Assembly (NCBI GenBank): GCA_019637175.1
Contig: JAHBWD010000079.1
Coordinates: 1-35,619, forward strand
Length of the DNA stretch: 35,619 nt
Direction: 5' to 3'
DNA from: Labilithrix sp.
GTDB taxonomy: Bacteria; Myxococcota_A; Polyangia; Polyangiales; Polyangiaceae
The position numbers and the translations under genes were made by a program. Of the stretch, positions 24,152-31,755 are shown piece after piece. How positions within the stretch are numbered: position 1 is the first letter of the stretch; every line of letters begins with the position of its first letter. The notes beneath the pieces were generated by a model. It made no database searches, had not been told where the DNA came from, and saw nothing but the letters and a program-made list of their open reading frames with translations.

Positions 24152-24359
24152 CCCCCGGCGGCGCGTTGCTTCCGCCGTCGTGAGCCACCGCGTCGGGATC
24201 CACGCACACGCCGTCAGAGCACTCGAGCTGGCGGTCGCAGTCCTTCGAGCGCGTGCACGGCGCGTTCAAGCCGCTTCGAGGCGAATCGGTCCCGCCGCAC
24301 CCGCCCGGATCACGGGAGAGCCCCAACGCGACCATCGCGAACGCGACCTGCCGAAACAC
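24129..24359 (-). CDS. Small exported Cys-rich protein
   Basis: 76 aa starting with GTG. A short hydrophobic stretch (VAFAMVALGL) resembles an export signal. Then comes a Cys cluster, APCTRSKDCDRQLECSDGVC, of the short disulfide-rich type seen in many myxobacterial secreted proteins. The GGC after the signal could be a poor lipobox, so attachment by lipid is uncertain. A -10 hexamer TAGACT ends 6 nt before the GTG. The gene overlaps the kinase start by 23 nt, so it likely leads the kinase operon and might be a ligand or accessory of that kinase. Confidence 0.6.
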   Translation of the reverse strand: MFRQVAFAMVALGLSRDPGGCGGTDSPRSGLNAPCTRSKDCDRQLECSDGVCVDPDAVAHDGGSNAPPGDASNDGD

Positions 24360-24365
24360 GCCTTC

Positions 24366-24371
24366 AGTCTA
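24366..24371 (-). promoter_or_regulatory. -10 hexamer TAGACT of the kinase operon
   Basis: On the minus strand TAGACT ends 6 nt before the GTG of the Cys-rich gene, the same geometry as at purH. No good -35 is visible. Confidence 0.4.
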
Positions 24372-24392
24372 TCTGACCGAGCCGAGGGATAT

Positions 24393-24459
24393 GAAAGAGA
24401 GGCGCGGAGGCGCCGAAGATTTTTGGACGAAATCTTCAGCGGCTCCGCGCCTCTCTTTC
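24393..24459 (-). terminator. Very long inverted repeat after the SPFH gene
   Basis: Two 30-nt arms (24393-24422 and 24430-24459) pair at 28 of 30 positions around a 7-nt loop. It starts 17 nt after the SPFH stop codon. It can terminate SPFH transcription before the kinase operon promoter, but it is much longer than a normal terminator. The core AGAGGCGCGGAGGCGC resembles bases near 13733, so it may be a dispersed REP-type element. Confidence 0.7.
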
Positions 24460-24475
24460 GAAACTCCTCTTCTCT

Positions 24476-25666
24476 TCAGCCCGCGACGGCGCCGGCGGGC
24501 GTGCCGCAGTTCGAGCAGAACTTCGCCGCGCCCGTCTCCTGCCCGCAGCCGGTGCAGAACTTCTTGGCCTGCGCGAGCGGGCCGCCACACTCGGCGCAGA
24601 ACTTCCCGCCGGGCTGACGCGTGTTGCACTTGGCGCACGTGACCGCCGCGCCGCCGGGCGTGAACTGCGGCTGCTGCTGGGCCTGCTGCGCCTGCGGCTG
24701 GAACGCGCCGCCCATCGCCTGGGCCATGTTCACGCCCACCGCCATCTGCATGCCGGCGCCCGCGATGCCGCCTTCGCCCATGCCGTGCTGGGCCATGCCC
24801 TGGCCCGCGCCGATCATCGCCTGCCCCGCGGCGTAGTTCTGGAAGTTGCCCGCGATGTTCTGCACGTAGCGCTCGTCTTGCTTGTACTTCTGATCGAGCT
24901 CGAACTGCTTCGCCTTGGCCTGCGCCTCGGCGACCTTCACGCCGCGGTTCGCCTTCGCGATCTCCGCGTTCGCGTCGACGAGCCGCTTGCGATCGTCTTC
25001 GGAGAAGTTCAGGTTGAACTGCCCCATCTGGAGGATGCGCACGCCGATCTCGTTGAGGTCGGGCGCGTTCGCGACGAACGCGTTCGCGAGCTTGGTGGTG
25101 AGGCTGACCGCCTGGAGGACGCTCTTGCCCTCGACCTCGCACAGCTCGCCCAGGGTCGTTTTGACCCCGTTCATGAAGAGGCCCTTGATCCAGTGAAGCA
25201 CCGCGTCGTTGTCGCCCTGCGCGGCCTGGCCGGTGTAGCCGACGACGAAGCGCACGGGATCGGTCACGACGAGCGAGAACTCACCGAAGATGCGCGGCAC
25301 GACCTGCTCGCCCGTGAGCGGGTCGATCATGTCGCCGATCGGACCGCCGAACGGCACGCTGCGCACGGGGGCGGTCTTCACGAAGAAGATCTCGCTGATG
25401 AAGACGTCGCCGCCGGTGAACTTGTTGACGATGTTGTTGAGGAACGGGATGTTCTGCGTCGACATCGTGTGGCGGCCCGGCGGGAGCACGCCGACGACCT
25501 TGCCGTCCTTGAAGAAGACGGCGCACTCGTCGCTGTCGACGGTGAGCTGAGACCAGAACGGGAAGTTCTGATCAGGATGCTTGTAGACGACGAGGTGCTT
25601 GAGGTTGTCGGGACGCGCGATCATCATCTCGCGCACGCCCTGCTTCACGAAGTCGAACACTCCCAT
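24476..25666 (-). CDS. SPFH-domain protein with C-terminal zinc ribbons (virion-core-protein-like)
   Basis: 396 aa. An SPFH/band-7 domain at about 20-225 (VVYKHPDQNFPFWSQLTVDS, FFKDGKVVGVLPPGRHTM, PVRSVPFGGPIGDMIDP) is followed by a charged helix (about 225-280, a probable coiled coil). Then come a Gly/Met/Gln-rich low-complexity stretch and two zinc ribbons (CAKC/CAEC and CTGC/CSNC). This matches the cytosolic YdjI-like family, which has no membrane segment; SPFH proteins usually form large rings. ATG 25666 is chosen because GGAGG lies 8 nt upstream; the frame's longer version adds unconvincing residues. It is divergent from the gene at 25810. The role is unknown; zinc ribbons suggest binding of a client protein. 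Confidence 0.9.
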   Translation of the reverse strand: MGVFDFVKQGVREMMIARPDNLKHLVVYKHPDQNFPFWSQLTVDSDECAVFFKDGKVVGVLPPGRHTMSTQNIPFLNNIVNKFTGGDVFISEIFFVKTAPVRSVPFGGPIGDMIDPLTGEQVVPRIFGEFSLVVTDPVRFVVGYTGQAAQGDNDAVLHWIKGLFMNGVKTTLGELCEVEGKSVLQAVSLTTKLANAFVANAPDLNEIGVRILQMGQFNLNFSEDDRKRLVDANAEIAKANRGVKVAEAQAKAKQFELDQKYKQDERYVQNIAGNFQNYAAGQAMIGAGQGMAQHGMGEGGIAGAGMQMAVGVNMAQAMGGAFQPQAQQAQQQPQFTPGGAAVTCAKCNTRQPGGKFCAECGGPLAQAKKFCTGCGQETGAAKFCSNCGTPAGAVAG

Positions 25667-25752
25667 CGTCTGTTCCTCCGGCTGGCGCAAGCCATGGAAA
25701 CACCAGCACGAGCGAACGTAAATCGGCGATCGCACCTCCGCCAGAGCCGAGG

Positions 25753-25758
25753 TATCCT
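25753..25758 (+). promoter_or_regulatory. Possible -10 (TATCCT) in the 143-nt divergent gap 25667-25809
   Basis: GGTATCCTTT lies 51 nt before the GTG at 25810 and would leave a leader with the GGGAGGG ribosome site. No -35 is convincing. Nothing else is recognised in this gap. Confidence 0.25.
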
Positions 25759-25809
25759 TTCGTCGCTCTTCGGGATTCATTCCCGACATCGCCGCCGGGA
25801 GGGCCTCTC

Positions 25810-26988
25810 GTGAGCATCGGAATCGGCATCGACGTCGCGTCGCTCCCGCCCAACGCCCAGAAAATCCTCGATCCGAACGGGCCGGCGCCGCTCAAGGGCA
25901 TGGCCGCGAAGGGGCTCGCCCCCGGCCTGAAGCCGGGCGAGACGTTGGCGGTCGTCTGCGCCCTGTCGCTCGGAGCCGACGCCCACGCCGAGGTCGCGAA
26001 GAAGACGCTCCAGGCCCTGCCGCTGCCGCTCCTCAACGGCGCGCTCGGCGGCGAGATCCAGCCCGGCGTCCTCGACGTCATCGGCCCGATCTACGCGAAG
26101 GACGCGAACCTCTCGGAGAAGATCCTCCTCCACCCCGCGATCCACGCCGACACGGTCGTCGCGATGGCGGGCGTGTGCAGCGAGGGCGTCGCCGAGCTCA
26201 TCGCGACGAACGAAGAGCGCCTCCTCGCGAACCCGCGCATCATCGAGAAGCTCTATCTGAACAAGCACACGCGGATGTCGACGGCCGATCGCATCCTCGA
26301 GCTCGCGGTGCGCAACGATCTCGAGCTCACCGGCATCCCGGCGTTCGAGCAGGCGAAGAAGGCGATCGCCGGCGAGCTCATCGCCGAGCCGAGCGAGGAG
26401 CCGAGCTTCGACGACACGCAGTTCAGCGACGCCGAGCGCCTCGCCAAGGACCTCATCACCGGCGAGGCCGAAGACATCCACCAGCTCAACGAGGAGACCG
26501 GGCAGGAGGAGGTCGTCGAGAAGGCAAAGCCGCTCCACGCGATCTGGGCCGAGCTCCGCGCGCCTTCGAAGATCCGCCTCCTCCAGCTCGCGACGCTCAA
26601 GCAGTACGACGAGGAGGGCAAGGAGGTCGACGAGATCCACCTCGACGCGAAGGCGCTCCGCATGCTCGGCGTCCGCGACGCCAACCCGCTCGTCGCCCTC
26701 GCCGCGATCAAGGCGCCGGGCATCGGCGACAACGAGGTCGTGCGCATCTCGGGCCTCCGCAACGTCTGCGAAGACGTGCTCCGCGAGATCGCGAACAACC
26801 GCGAGTGGACGCGGCACTACATGGTCAAATACAACCTCGTCGCCAACCCGCGCACGCCGTTCGGCCACGCGTCGAAGTGGATCCTCCACCTGCGCGAGGT
26901 CGATCTCAAGACGGTGGCGAAGAGCAAAGACGTCCCGGGCGCGGTGCAAACGGCCGCCAAGCAGCAGCTCTCGCGCAAGGGCAAGTGA
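25810..26988 (+). CDS. Conserved-looking helical protein of unknown function
   Basis: 392 aa, soluble, with no signal peptide or membrane segment. I do not recognise a named family. Residues about 35-190 look like helical repeats (for example LHPAIHADTVVAMAGVCSEG, then LLANPRIIEKLYLNKHTRMS), perhaps HEAT/DUF2336-like. A 200-240 stretch is acidic. The C-terminal third (about 250-385: IWAELRAPSKIRLLQLATLK, FGHASKWILHLREVDLK) is again helical and basic at the end. The GTG start has GGGAGGG upstream. The stop overlaps the next gene as GTGA, so it is co-translated with the large membrane protein. Confidence 0.8.
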   Translation: MSIGIGIDVASLPPNAQKILDPNGPAPLKGMAAKGLAPGLKPGETLAVVCALSLGADAHAEVAKKTLQALPLPLLNGALGGEIQPGVLDVIGPIYAKDANLSEKILLHPAIHADTVVAMAGVCSEGVAELIATNEERLLANPRIIEKLYLNKHTRMSTADRILELAVRNDLELTGIPAFEQAKKAIAGELIAEPSEEPSFDDTQFSDAERLAKDLITGEAEDIHQLNEETGQEEVVEKAKPLHAIWAELRAPSKIRLLQLATLKQYDEEGKEVDEIHLDAKALRMLGVRDANPLVALAAIKAPGIGDNEVVRISGLRNVCEDVLREIANNREWTRHYMVKYNLVANPRTPFGHASKWILHLREVDLKTVAKSKDVPGAVQTAAKQQLSRKGK

Positions 26989-29279
26989 GCACGACGCGGA
27001 AGTGGTGTCTCGCCGCGATCGGCGGCGCGCTCGCGATCTACGCCGCGGTCGTCATCCGCGATTTCAGCGGACCGATCGGCGATCACGTCGAGTCGTTCCT
27101 CTACGAGTACCTGAGCTACTACGTCTCGAAGAACCTGACGTTCACGCCGCTGCCGCACCTCGCCCTCGAGAACGATCAGGTCTTCTTCCCCTTCGGCACG
27201 AACCAGGCGCTCCAGAGCTTCTGCGTCGAGCGCGATCTGCTCTTCACCCTCCTCGCGCGCCTCTTCGGCCGCGGCCCGTGGCTCCAGCTCTACTACCTCG
27301 GCGGGCTCGTCGTCGCCGCGTACGGCACGTGGGGCCTCCTCCGCAAAGACCACGGCGACGTGCGCGCGGCGCTCTCTGCGATCATCGCGATCTGCTTCAA
27401 CTTCTACGGCGCGCAGAAGTATCCCTACCACTTCAACATGGCGTGCGTTCATTGGACGACGCTCGCCATCGTGTGCGACTTCGTCATCGTCGAGCGCCTC
27501 GTGATGCGACGGCGCATCTCGCTCGCGCTCGTCCTCGTGCGCGTGCTGCTCCTCGTGCTCGGCTTCGGGCTCGAGCTCGGTCACGTGGTCGGCTACGGCC
27601 TCACCTCGCTGCTCGCGGTCTGCGTCTTCACCGCGGCGCTGCTCGCCGTGCGCGCGCGGAAGAAGGAGCCCTCGGCGCTCTCGCGGTTCGTGAAAGACGC
27701 GCGCGAAGAGGTGCGAACGCGCGGGCGCCTGCTCGCCGCGATCTTCGCGGCGACCCTCTTCTTCGGGGTGCTCTACGGATCGATCGTCACGCAGATCGTC
27801 ATCGCCTCGCGCAAGTACGACTTCGAGGGCGTCGCGCTCGGCGTCTGGTGGTCGCAGCCCGTCCGCCTGCTCATCCCCTACTTTCCGTGGATCCACCCGT
27901 CGCAGCAGCCGAAGTTCCTTCGCGTCTGGCAGGATCAAGCCGAGGTCGGCATCGGCTCGGGCGGCGCAGGCCTCTTCCTCTTGCTCCTCGCGATCCTCGG
28001 CCTCTACCAGGCGAAGGACCGCCTCCGGTACCTGCCGCTCTTCGTCGTGTTCGTGATGTTCGTGGTGAGCCGGCCCGGGTTCGATCTGGTGCGCTGGATG
28101 CCGTGGTTCGCCTTCACGCGCGTGCTCTCGCGCGCGACCGTGATCTACAGCACCGTGCTGGGGCTCTTCGCGCTCGGCGTGTCGCTCGACCGCCTCCACG
28201 AGCGCGCGAAGAAGCCGCTGCTCGCGGTCCTCGGCGCGCTCGGGGCGCTCGAGCTCTACACGTTCGGCACGATCAAGATGAGCCACCCCGCGTTCGCGTT
28301 CGACGATCGCTTCATGGCGCACATGAAGAAGATCGAGGCGCTGCCCGGCGAGGCCGTGCTCGACTTCCCCTTCTGCATCCTCGGCGGCAACGGCGACGCC
28401 GCCTATCTCTGTCCGTTCGTCGACAAGTTGAAGAGCGTGTACGCGCTCCAGCGCTTTCATCACAAGAAGGTGATCGGCCAGTACCTCGGCCGCGTGCACC
28501 CGCTGCAAACGAAGCCCTTCGTCGATCAAGGGTGGCCCAAGGTCTGGGACACCGACGCCGACGATCCGCTCGAAGCCGACAAACAGATCCGCTGCCTCTC
28601 GGACCGCGAGTGGGAGATGTTCACCGCGTTCTACGAGAAGAACGACTTCGCCGGCATCCAGCTCGCGACCGATCGCCTCCCCGCGGGATGCGCCGAGCAG
28701 TTCTACGCCCGCTTCGGCGCGCCGATGGGCGAGGTCTCGATCCCGAAGGCGGGCCGCCTCGCGTTCATCCCGCGCGATCCCGCGATCAAAGACAAGCTCG
28801 ATCCCGAAGGAGGCAAGAGCGTACGGCTCACCGTCGAGCTGACGACCGAGGCGCAGATCGTTCGGCGCAAACATCCGGTCGTCGTCGACGAGTCGGGGAT
28901 CTCCGGCTGGGAGTGGACGGGCGACGCGAAGCGCCCGACCGCGCATTGGCGATGGGCCCTCGCGCCGAAGACCGAGCTCGCGTTCAACGTGACCGAGCCG
29001 CGGACGATCGTGGTCCTCGCCCGGTTCCGCACGCCGCTCCCGCGCCAGGTCGTCACGATCACGCTCGACGGAACGCCCCTCGAGACATGGATCGGGATCG
29101 ACAAAGACAGGCCCGAGGAGCGCTCGCTCCGCTTCGTCGTCGACGCCGGCCGGCACACGCTGACGCTCGCCTACGCGCAGGCCAACGCCGGGCCCACGCT
29201 CTTCGCGCCGAACGATCCGCGGCCCCTCGCGATCATGTTGGAGTCCTTGGTGTTGCGGCCGGATCCGCCGCCCAACTAG
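26985..29279 (+). CDS. Large polytopic membrane protein, possible GT-C-type glycosyltransferase
   Basis: 764 aa. About 10-11 hydrophobic segments occupy residues 1-430, starting with one at 8-23. The first outer loop carries charged residues (DHVESFLYEYLSYYVSKN and NDQVFFPFGTNQALQSF). The remaining 330 residues are soluble and end in a beta-rich part (VRLTVELTTEAQIV, TLTLAYAQAN). A multi-pass half with acidic first loop and a large C-terminal outer domain is the plan of GT-C lipid-sugar-using glycosyltransferases and of YfhO-like proteins, but I see no decisive motif. The GTG start overlaps the previous stop. Downstream neighbours (methyltransferase, YbhN-like, GMC oxidase) favour a surface lipid or glycan role. 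Confidence 0.75.
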   Translation: MSTTRKWCLAAIGGALAIYAAVVIRDFSGPIGDHVESFLYEYLSYYVSKNLTFTPLPHLALENDQVFFPFGTNQALQSFCVERDLLFTLLARLFGRGPWLQLYYLGGLVVAAYGTWGLLRKDHGDVRAALSAIIAICFNFYGAQKYPYHFNMACVHWTTLAIVCDFVIVERLVMRRRISLALVLVRVLLLVLGFGLELGHVVGYGLTSLLAVCVFTAALLAVRARKKEPSALSRFVKDAREEVRTRGRLLAAIFAATLFFGVLYGSIVTQIVIASRKYDFEGVALGVWWSQPVRLLIPYFPWIHPSQQPKFLRVWQDQAEVGIGSGGAGLFLLLLAILGLYQAKDRLRYLPLFVVFVMFVVSRPGFDLVRWMPWFAFTRVLSRATVIYSTVLGLFALGVSLDRLHERAKKPLLAVLGALGALELYTFGTIKMSHPAFAFDDRFMAHMKKIEALPGEAVLDFPFCILGGNGDAAYLCPFVDKLKSVYALQRFHHKKVIGQYLGRVHPLQTKPFVDQGWPKVWDTDADDPLEADKQIRCLSDREWEMFTAFYEKNDFAGIQLATDRLPAGCAEQFYARFGAPMGEVSIPKAGRLAFIPRDPAIKDKLDPEGGKSVRLTVELTTEAQIVRRKHPVVVDESGISGWEWTGDAKRPTAHWRWALAPKTELAFNVTEPRTIVVLARFRTPLPRQVVTITLDGTPLETWIGIDKDRPEERSLRFVVDAGRHTLTLAYAQANAGPTLFAPNDPRPLAIMLESLVLRPDPPPN

Positions 29280-29313
29280 CGTTCCGGCCGAAAACGAGGC
29301 AAAAGGTCGGACC

Positions 29314-30201
29314 GTGCAGCGCCAGAACCAGCCCAAGTCTTCGGAAACGAACGTTTCCTCGAACGGCAAGGAGCGCGCCGCGCGCCCCGACGGCGCCCCG
29401 CCGCCCTCGCCCGATGCGCCGCGCTTCAACTACGACGGCATCCCGAAGGGCTACTACGACAACGTCCTTCGCCAGGGCAACCCGGTCCGCAGGCTGTGGC
29501 ACGTCTCGAAGTTCGAGCGCGTCCTCGACTACCTGCCCGATCGCCCCAACCAGTCGATCCTCGACATCGGCTGCTTCGCCGGAACCTTCCTCTCCTTGAT
29601 CCCCGAGCACCGGTTCTCGCGCCAGGTCGGCGTCGACATCCTGCCGGAGCAGATCGCGTACGCCAACGCGCAGTACGGCACGCCGTTCCGCGAGTTCCGC
29701 CACGTGGGCAAGATCGCCGAGCTCGGATCGAACGTGAAGGAGACGTTCGACTGCATCACGCTCATCGAGGTCATCGAGCACCTCACGCCCGAAGAGATCC
29801 GCGTGCTCTTCGATCAGATCGCTTCGCGCCTCGAGCCGGGCGGCAAGCTCGTGCTCACCACGCCGAACTACGCGAGCGCGTGGCCGGCGATCGAGGTCGT
29901 GCTCAACCGCGTCTCCGAGGTGAGCTACGAGGAGCAGCACATCACGAAGTTTTCGTACTTCAACATGGAGCGGAAGCTCGCCGAGATCTACCCAGACCTC
30001 TGGATGTACTTCAACACGCTCGACTTCAAGACGACGACGCACTTCATCACGCCGTTCCTCGCGGCGCTGTCGTACGACGTCGCGCGCGGGCTCTCGCGCG
30101 TCGTGCCGCACCAGAAGTGGCGATCGCCGCTCGGCAACCTCGTGCTCATGGTGCTCACGCGCGGGCCGGCGCGACGGCAGTCGACGCCGCCGACCGGCTG
30201 A
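29314..30201 (+). CDS. Class I SAM-dependent methyltransferase
   Basis: 295 aa. Motif I is ILDIGCFAGTFLSL (82-95), followed by VGVDILPEQIAYAN (acidic end of strand 2), CITLIEVIEHL (motif IV region) and LEPGGKLVLTTPN (motif VI region). This is the UbiG/Methyltransf_11-type fold, acting on a small molecule or lipid head more often than on nucleic acid. The first 37 residues are a polar, probably disordered tail, so a later start is possible. The assigned GTG has no strong ribosome site. It lies 34 nt after the membrane protein gene and 24 nt before the YbhN-like gene. The substrate is unknown; glycan or polyketide-lipid O-methylation would fit the context. Confidence 0.9.
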   Translation: MQRQNQPKSSETNVSSNGKERAARPDGAPPPSPDAPRFNYDGIPKGYYDNVLRQGNPVRRLWHVSKFERVLDYLPDRPNQSILDIGCFAGTFLSLIPEHRFSRQVGVDILPEQIAYANAQYGTPFREFRHVGKIAELGSNVKETFDCITLIEVIEHLTPEEIRVLFDQIASRLEPGGKLVLTTPNYASAWPAIEVVLNRVSEVSYEEQHITKFSYFNMERKLAEIYPDLWMYFNTLDFKTTTHFITPFLAALSYDVARGLSRVVPHQKWRSPLGNLVLMVLTRGPARRQSTPPTG

Positions 30202-30225
30202 CGAGCCGCACCGAGGAGGAGCACC

Positions 30226-31755
30226 GTGGCGGAGGGCGGCATCGCGAAGCACCGAAAGGCGGTCGTGGCGATCGGCCTCCTCGCGAGCGCCGCCTTCATG
30301 TACCTCGCCGTCCGCCGGCTCGATCTCGCGTCGCTGAAGACCGTCTGGGAGGGCGCGCACGTCTTGCCCTGGGTGCCCTTGGGGATCCTGAGCTACGTGT
30401 GCGGTCACGTCGTGCGCGGGCAGCGCTGCCGGCTGCTCGTGCGGCGCGAGGCGAACCTCCGCTTGATGACGGCGAGCAACATCGTCGTCGTCGGCTACGC
30501 GTCGAACAACGTCTTCCCCGCGCGCCTCGGCGAGCTCGTGCGCGCGGGCATGCTCGCCGAGCGCACGGGCATCCCCGTCGCGCAGTCGCTGATGGTGACG
30601 TTCATCGAGCGCGTGCTCGACGGCCTCGCGATCCTGCTCCTCCTCGTGCTCGGGACGATGAACAAGAACGTCCCCGACTGGACGCACGATCTCGTGCGCG
30701 TCGCGATGCTCGTCTTCGGCGGCGCGTGCGCCGTCATGCTCCTCGGCGCGCACTCGCCGGGGTTGGTCGTGTCCGGCGCGTCGCGCCTCGGCAACAGGCT
30801 CGGCGAGAAGTGGCACGATCGCCTCGTCGGGCTCGCGACGAGCATCACCAACGCGGGCGCGTGCCTCCGCAGCCCGCGCGACGCGCTGCTGCTCGCGTCC
30901 TACAGCGTCGTCGTGTGGTGCCTCGAGGCGGGGCTCTTCATCGCGATCATGCCGGCGTTCGGCCTGAAAGCGAGCCTCGCGGCGGGCGCGGTGGCGATGA
31001 GCGTGACGAACCTCGGGCTCCTCGTGCCGTCGAGCCCCGGCTTCGTCGGCCCGTTCCACTTCTTCTGCTCGCGCGCGCTGATGACGACGGGGATCGACGA
31101 GCCCACCGCGCTCGCCTACGCCGCGGTCGTTCACCTCGCGTTCTACGTGCCGGTGACGATCTGGGGCGCGGGCGCGATGCTCTGGTACGGCGTCGAGGTC
31201 GGCGCCACCGCGGCGATGGCGCGCGCCGCGCGCGCGCCGGCGAAGACGACGACGCGCGCCGGCGTGACGATGCACGAGCTCGCCGCGCTCGGCGCCGAGC
31301 CGAAAGAGGAGCGCGCGTCGGCGTTCACCGTCGCGATGGTCGAGGCCGTCGTGACGAGTGACGGCCAGAGAGCCGACGCGAAGGCGCTCGCCGACACGTC
31401 GCAGTTCGTCCACGGCCAGCTCGAGGCGCTCCCTCCTCAGCTCAAGCTGATGTTCGAGTGCGGGATGAGCTTCTTCCGCTTCGTCACGCGCCTCCGCTAT
31501 CTGCGCGGGTACTGCGATCTCTCGCTCGAGACGCGGCGCGCATGGGTCAAGGCGTGGAGCGAGAGCCGCTACGCGCTCTTCCGGAAGCTGATGAAGCCGG
31601 TGAAGGGGATCGCGCTGCTCGCGTATCACGACCACCCCGAGCTGCGAGGCGCGCTGCTCGGCGAGAACGTCGTCCCCGTGACCAAGGTTGCGCGCGTCGC
31701 GAAGGCGAAGGCCGAAGAGGCGACGGCCGAGGCCGAAGCGAAGGCGGCGCCGTGA
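30226..31755 (+). CDS. YbhN/LPG-synthase-transmembrane (UPF0104) protein with C-terminal extension
   Basis: 509 aa. The first 330 residues are an inner-membrane protein of the lysylphosphatidylglycerol-synthase TM family, with about eight segments and the hallmark NNVFPARLGELVRAGMLAER and VTFIERVLDGLAIL. VPSSPGFVGPFHFF is a second conserved loop. Relatives act in glycolipid synthesis or flipping. Beyond the membrane part, about 170 residues are soluble and contain EALPPQLKLMFECGMSFFRF and LRGYCDLSLETRRAWVKAWS, which look like an added small domain. The very end is Ala/Glu/Lys-rich. GTG 30226 has GGAGGAG upstream. The stop overlaps the GMC gene as GTGA, so the C-terminal part and that enzyme may work together. 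Confidence 0.88.
   Translation: MAEGGIAKHRKAVVAIGLLASAAFMYLAVRRLDLASLKTVWEGAHVLPWVPLGILSYVCGHVVRGQRCRLLVRREANLRLMTASNIVVVGYASNNVFPARLGELVRAGMLAERTGIPVAQSLMVTFIERVLDGLAILLLLVLGTMNKNVPDWTHDLVRVAMLVFGGACAVMLLGAHSPGLVVSGASRLGNRLGEKWHDRLVGLATSITNAGACLRSPRDALLLASYSVVVWCLEAGLFIAIMPAFGLKASLAAGAVAMSVTNLGLLVPSSPGFVGPFHFFCSRALMTTGIDEPTALAYAAVVHLAFYVPVTIWGAGAMLWYGVEVGATAAMARAARAPAKTTTRAGVTMHELAALGAEPKEERASAFTVAMVEAVVTSDGQRADAKALADTSQFVHGQLEALPPQLKLMFECGMSFFRFVTRLRYLRGYCDLSLETRRAWVKAWSESRYALFRKLMKPVKGIALLAYHDHPELRGALLGENVVPVTKVARVAKAKAEEATAEAEAKAAP

Noticed and set aside
24369..25142. 257-codon minus-strand frame overlapping SPFH
   Set aside because: Arg/Gly-rich off-frame reading of the SPFH gene and the inverted repeat.
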